Shown: positions 5,374-5,905 of the stretch, in pieces | Layout of the letters: the number at the start of each line of letters is the position of its first letter | How positions within the stretch are numbered: position 1 is the stretch's first letter | Source of the DNA: Sedimenticola sp. | Lineage (GTDB): Bacteria; Pseudomonadota; Gammaproteobacteria; Chromatiales; Chromatiaceae | Direction of reading: 5' to 3' | DNA: 5,905 nt | NCBI GenBank assembly: GCA_030619405.1 | Contig: JAUXBK010000171.1 | Coordinates: 1 to 5,905, forward strand | The notes under the pieces: generated by a model | Database searches by the model: none | Told to the model about the DNA's origin: nothing | What the model saw: the letters and a program-made list of their open reading frames with translations, nothing else | Made by a program: the position numbers and the translations under genes

Positions 5374-5905
5374 ATGCAACGCCGCCGGATGCTTTACTGG
5401 TTGGGTCTAGGGCTGCTTGGCCTTTGCAGCGGGGCCGTGGCCAAGGCGAGGAGACAGAGCATGACCCACCATGAGACAGAGAACAATACCGAGCCCGCCA
5501 CGCTGTTTCTCTGCGGCGACGTGATGACCGGACGCGGCATCGACCAGATACTTCCCCACCCCGCTTCCCCCGAGATCTATGAATCCTATATGACCTCAGC
5601 CCTGGGCTATGTGGAGATTGCAGAGGAGGCCAATGGCTCTATCCCAGTACCGGTGGCCTTCGATTACATCTGGGGCGATGCACTGGCGGAGCTCAACCGG
5701 GTGGCGCCGGAGCTGCGCCTCATCAATCTGGAGACCGCCGTTACCCGTAGCAACAGCTATTGGCCGCGCAAGGGGATCAACTATCGCATGCACCCGGATA
5801 ACTTCCCTTGCATCGCGGCGGCCCGCATCGACGGCTGTATCCTGGCCAACAACCATGTCTTGGACTGGGGCTACGACGGCCTGACGGAGACACTCGAGAC
5901 AGTGG
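5374..5905 (+). CDS. CapA-family (poly-gamma-glutamate synthesis type) metallophosphoesterase-like protein, N-terminal part
   Basis: The frame starts at ATG 5374 and is open for 177 codons to the right edge. Residues 1-25 look like a Sec signal peptide: RRR, then a hydrophobic MLYWLGLGLLGLC segment and a possible AVA cleavage site near residue 23. The mature part opens with LFLCGDVMTGRGID (44-57), followed by INLETAVT (117-124) and ILANNHVLDWGYDG (156-169). These three blocks are the metal/active-site signatures of the CapA/PgsA family (PF09587), a calcineurin-like fold linked to capsule or poly-gamma-glutamate export. Many relatives have no proven role, and the region between blocks one and two resembles the environmental CapA-like group. 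The start is set by GGAG at 5365-5368, 5 bases upstream. The protein is probably periplasmic or cell-surface. It has no evident link to the amino-acid genes. The family call is firm; the function is not. Confidence 0.88.
   Translation, partial: MQRRRMLYWLGLGLLGLCSGAVAKARRQSMTHHETENNTEPATLFLCGDVMTGRGIDQILPHPASPEIYESYMTSALGYVEIAEEANGSIPVPVAFDYIWGDALAELNRVAPELRLINLETAVTRSNSYWPRKGINYRMHPDNFPCIAAARIDGCILANNHVLDWGYDGLTETLETV

Noticed and set aside
5374..5450. Lipoprotein signal in the CapA-family protein because of Cys18
   Set aside because: The residues before the cysteine (LLGLC) do not fit a lipobox, which needs a small residue at -1. A Sec-type cleavage after AVA is more likely.

Overview
The window comes from a GC-rich bacterium. 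Its protein sequences resemble those of Gammaproteobacteria, perhaps of the chemolithotrophic or sulfur-oxidising kind. That placement is an impression from protein style and is not proven. No RNA gene, CRISPR array or intact insertion sequence is visible.

Layout. Positions 1-3688 hold a single minus-strand gene train, transcribed from right to left. It begins with an amino-acid (Glu/Leu/Phe/Val) dehydrogenase. Next come a gamma/delta-type subunit, the alpha subunit and the beta subunit of a pyruvate-type 2-oxoacid:ferredoxin oxidoreductase. It ends with the N-terminal part of an AMP-forming acyl-CoA ligase that runs off the left edge. The last three junctions overlap by 4, 1 and 4 bases, so the train looks translationally coupled. 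A 113-bp divergent intergenic region (3689-3801) separates it from a plus-strand threonine ammonia-lyase with a C-terminal ACT domain (3802-5004). Positions 5005-5373 hold a strong REP-like hairpin and a minus-strand remnant that resembles the N-terminus of DUF4338/DruA-like proteins. From 5374 to the right edge runs the start of an exported CapA-family protein.

How the genes fit together (inference). The dehydrogenase and the ammonia-lyase both turn amino acids into 2-oxo acids. The oxidoreductase turns 2-oxo acids plus CoA and oxidised ferredoxin into acyl-CoA, CO2 and reduced ferredoxin. The ligase links acyl-CoA to the free acid. The set could degrade amino acids such as threonine or branched-chain ones. 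In reverse it could build 2-oxo acids from short organic acids.

Main oddities. The operon carries two lesions. First, the dehydrogenase stops after about 215 residues, exactly where a headless gamma/delta subunit begins, as if one deletion (or a misjoin at a GGATCC) removed the end of one gene and the start of the next. Second, the beta subunit is split by a frameshift near 1090-1096. Either the pathway is decaying or the assembly has errors here. No convincing new defence or mobile system is present; the DruA-like piece is a fragment.
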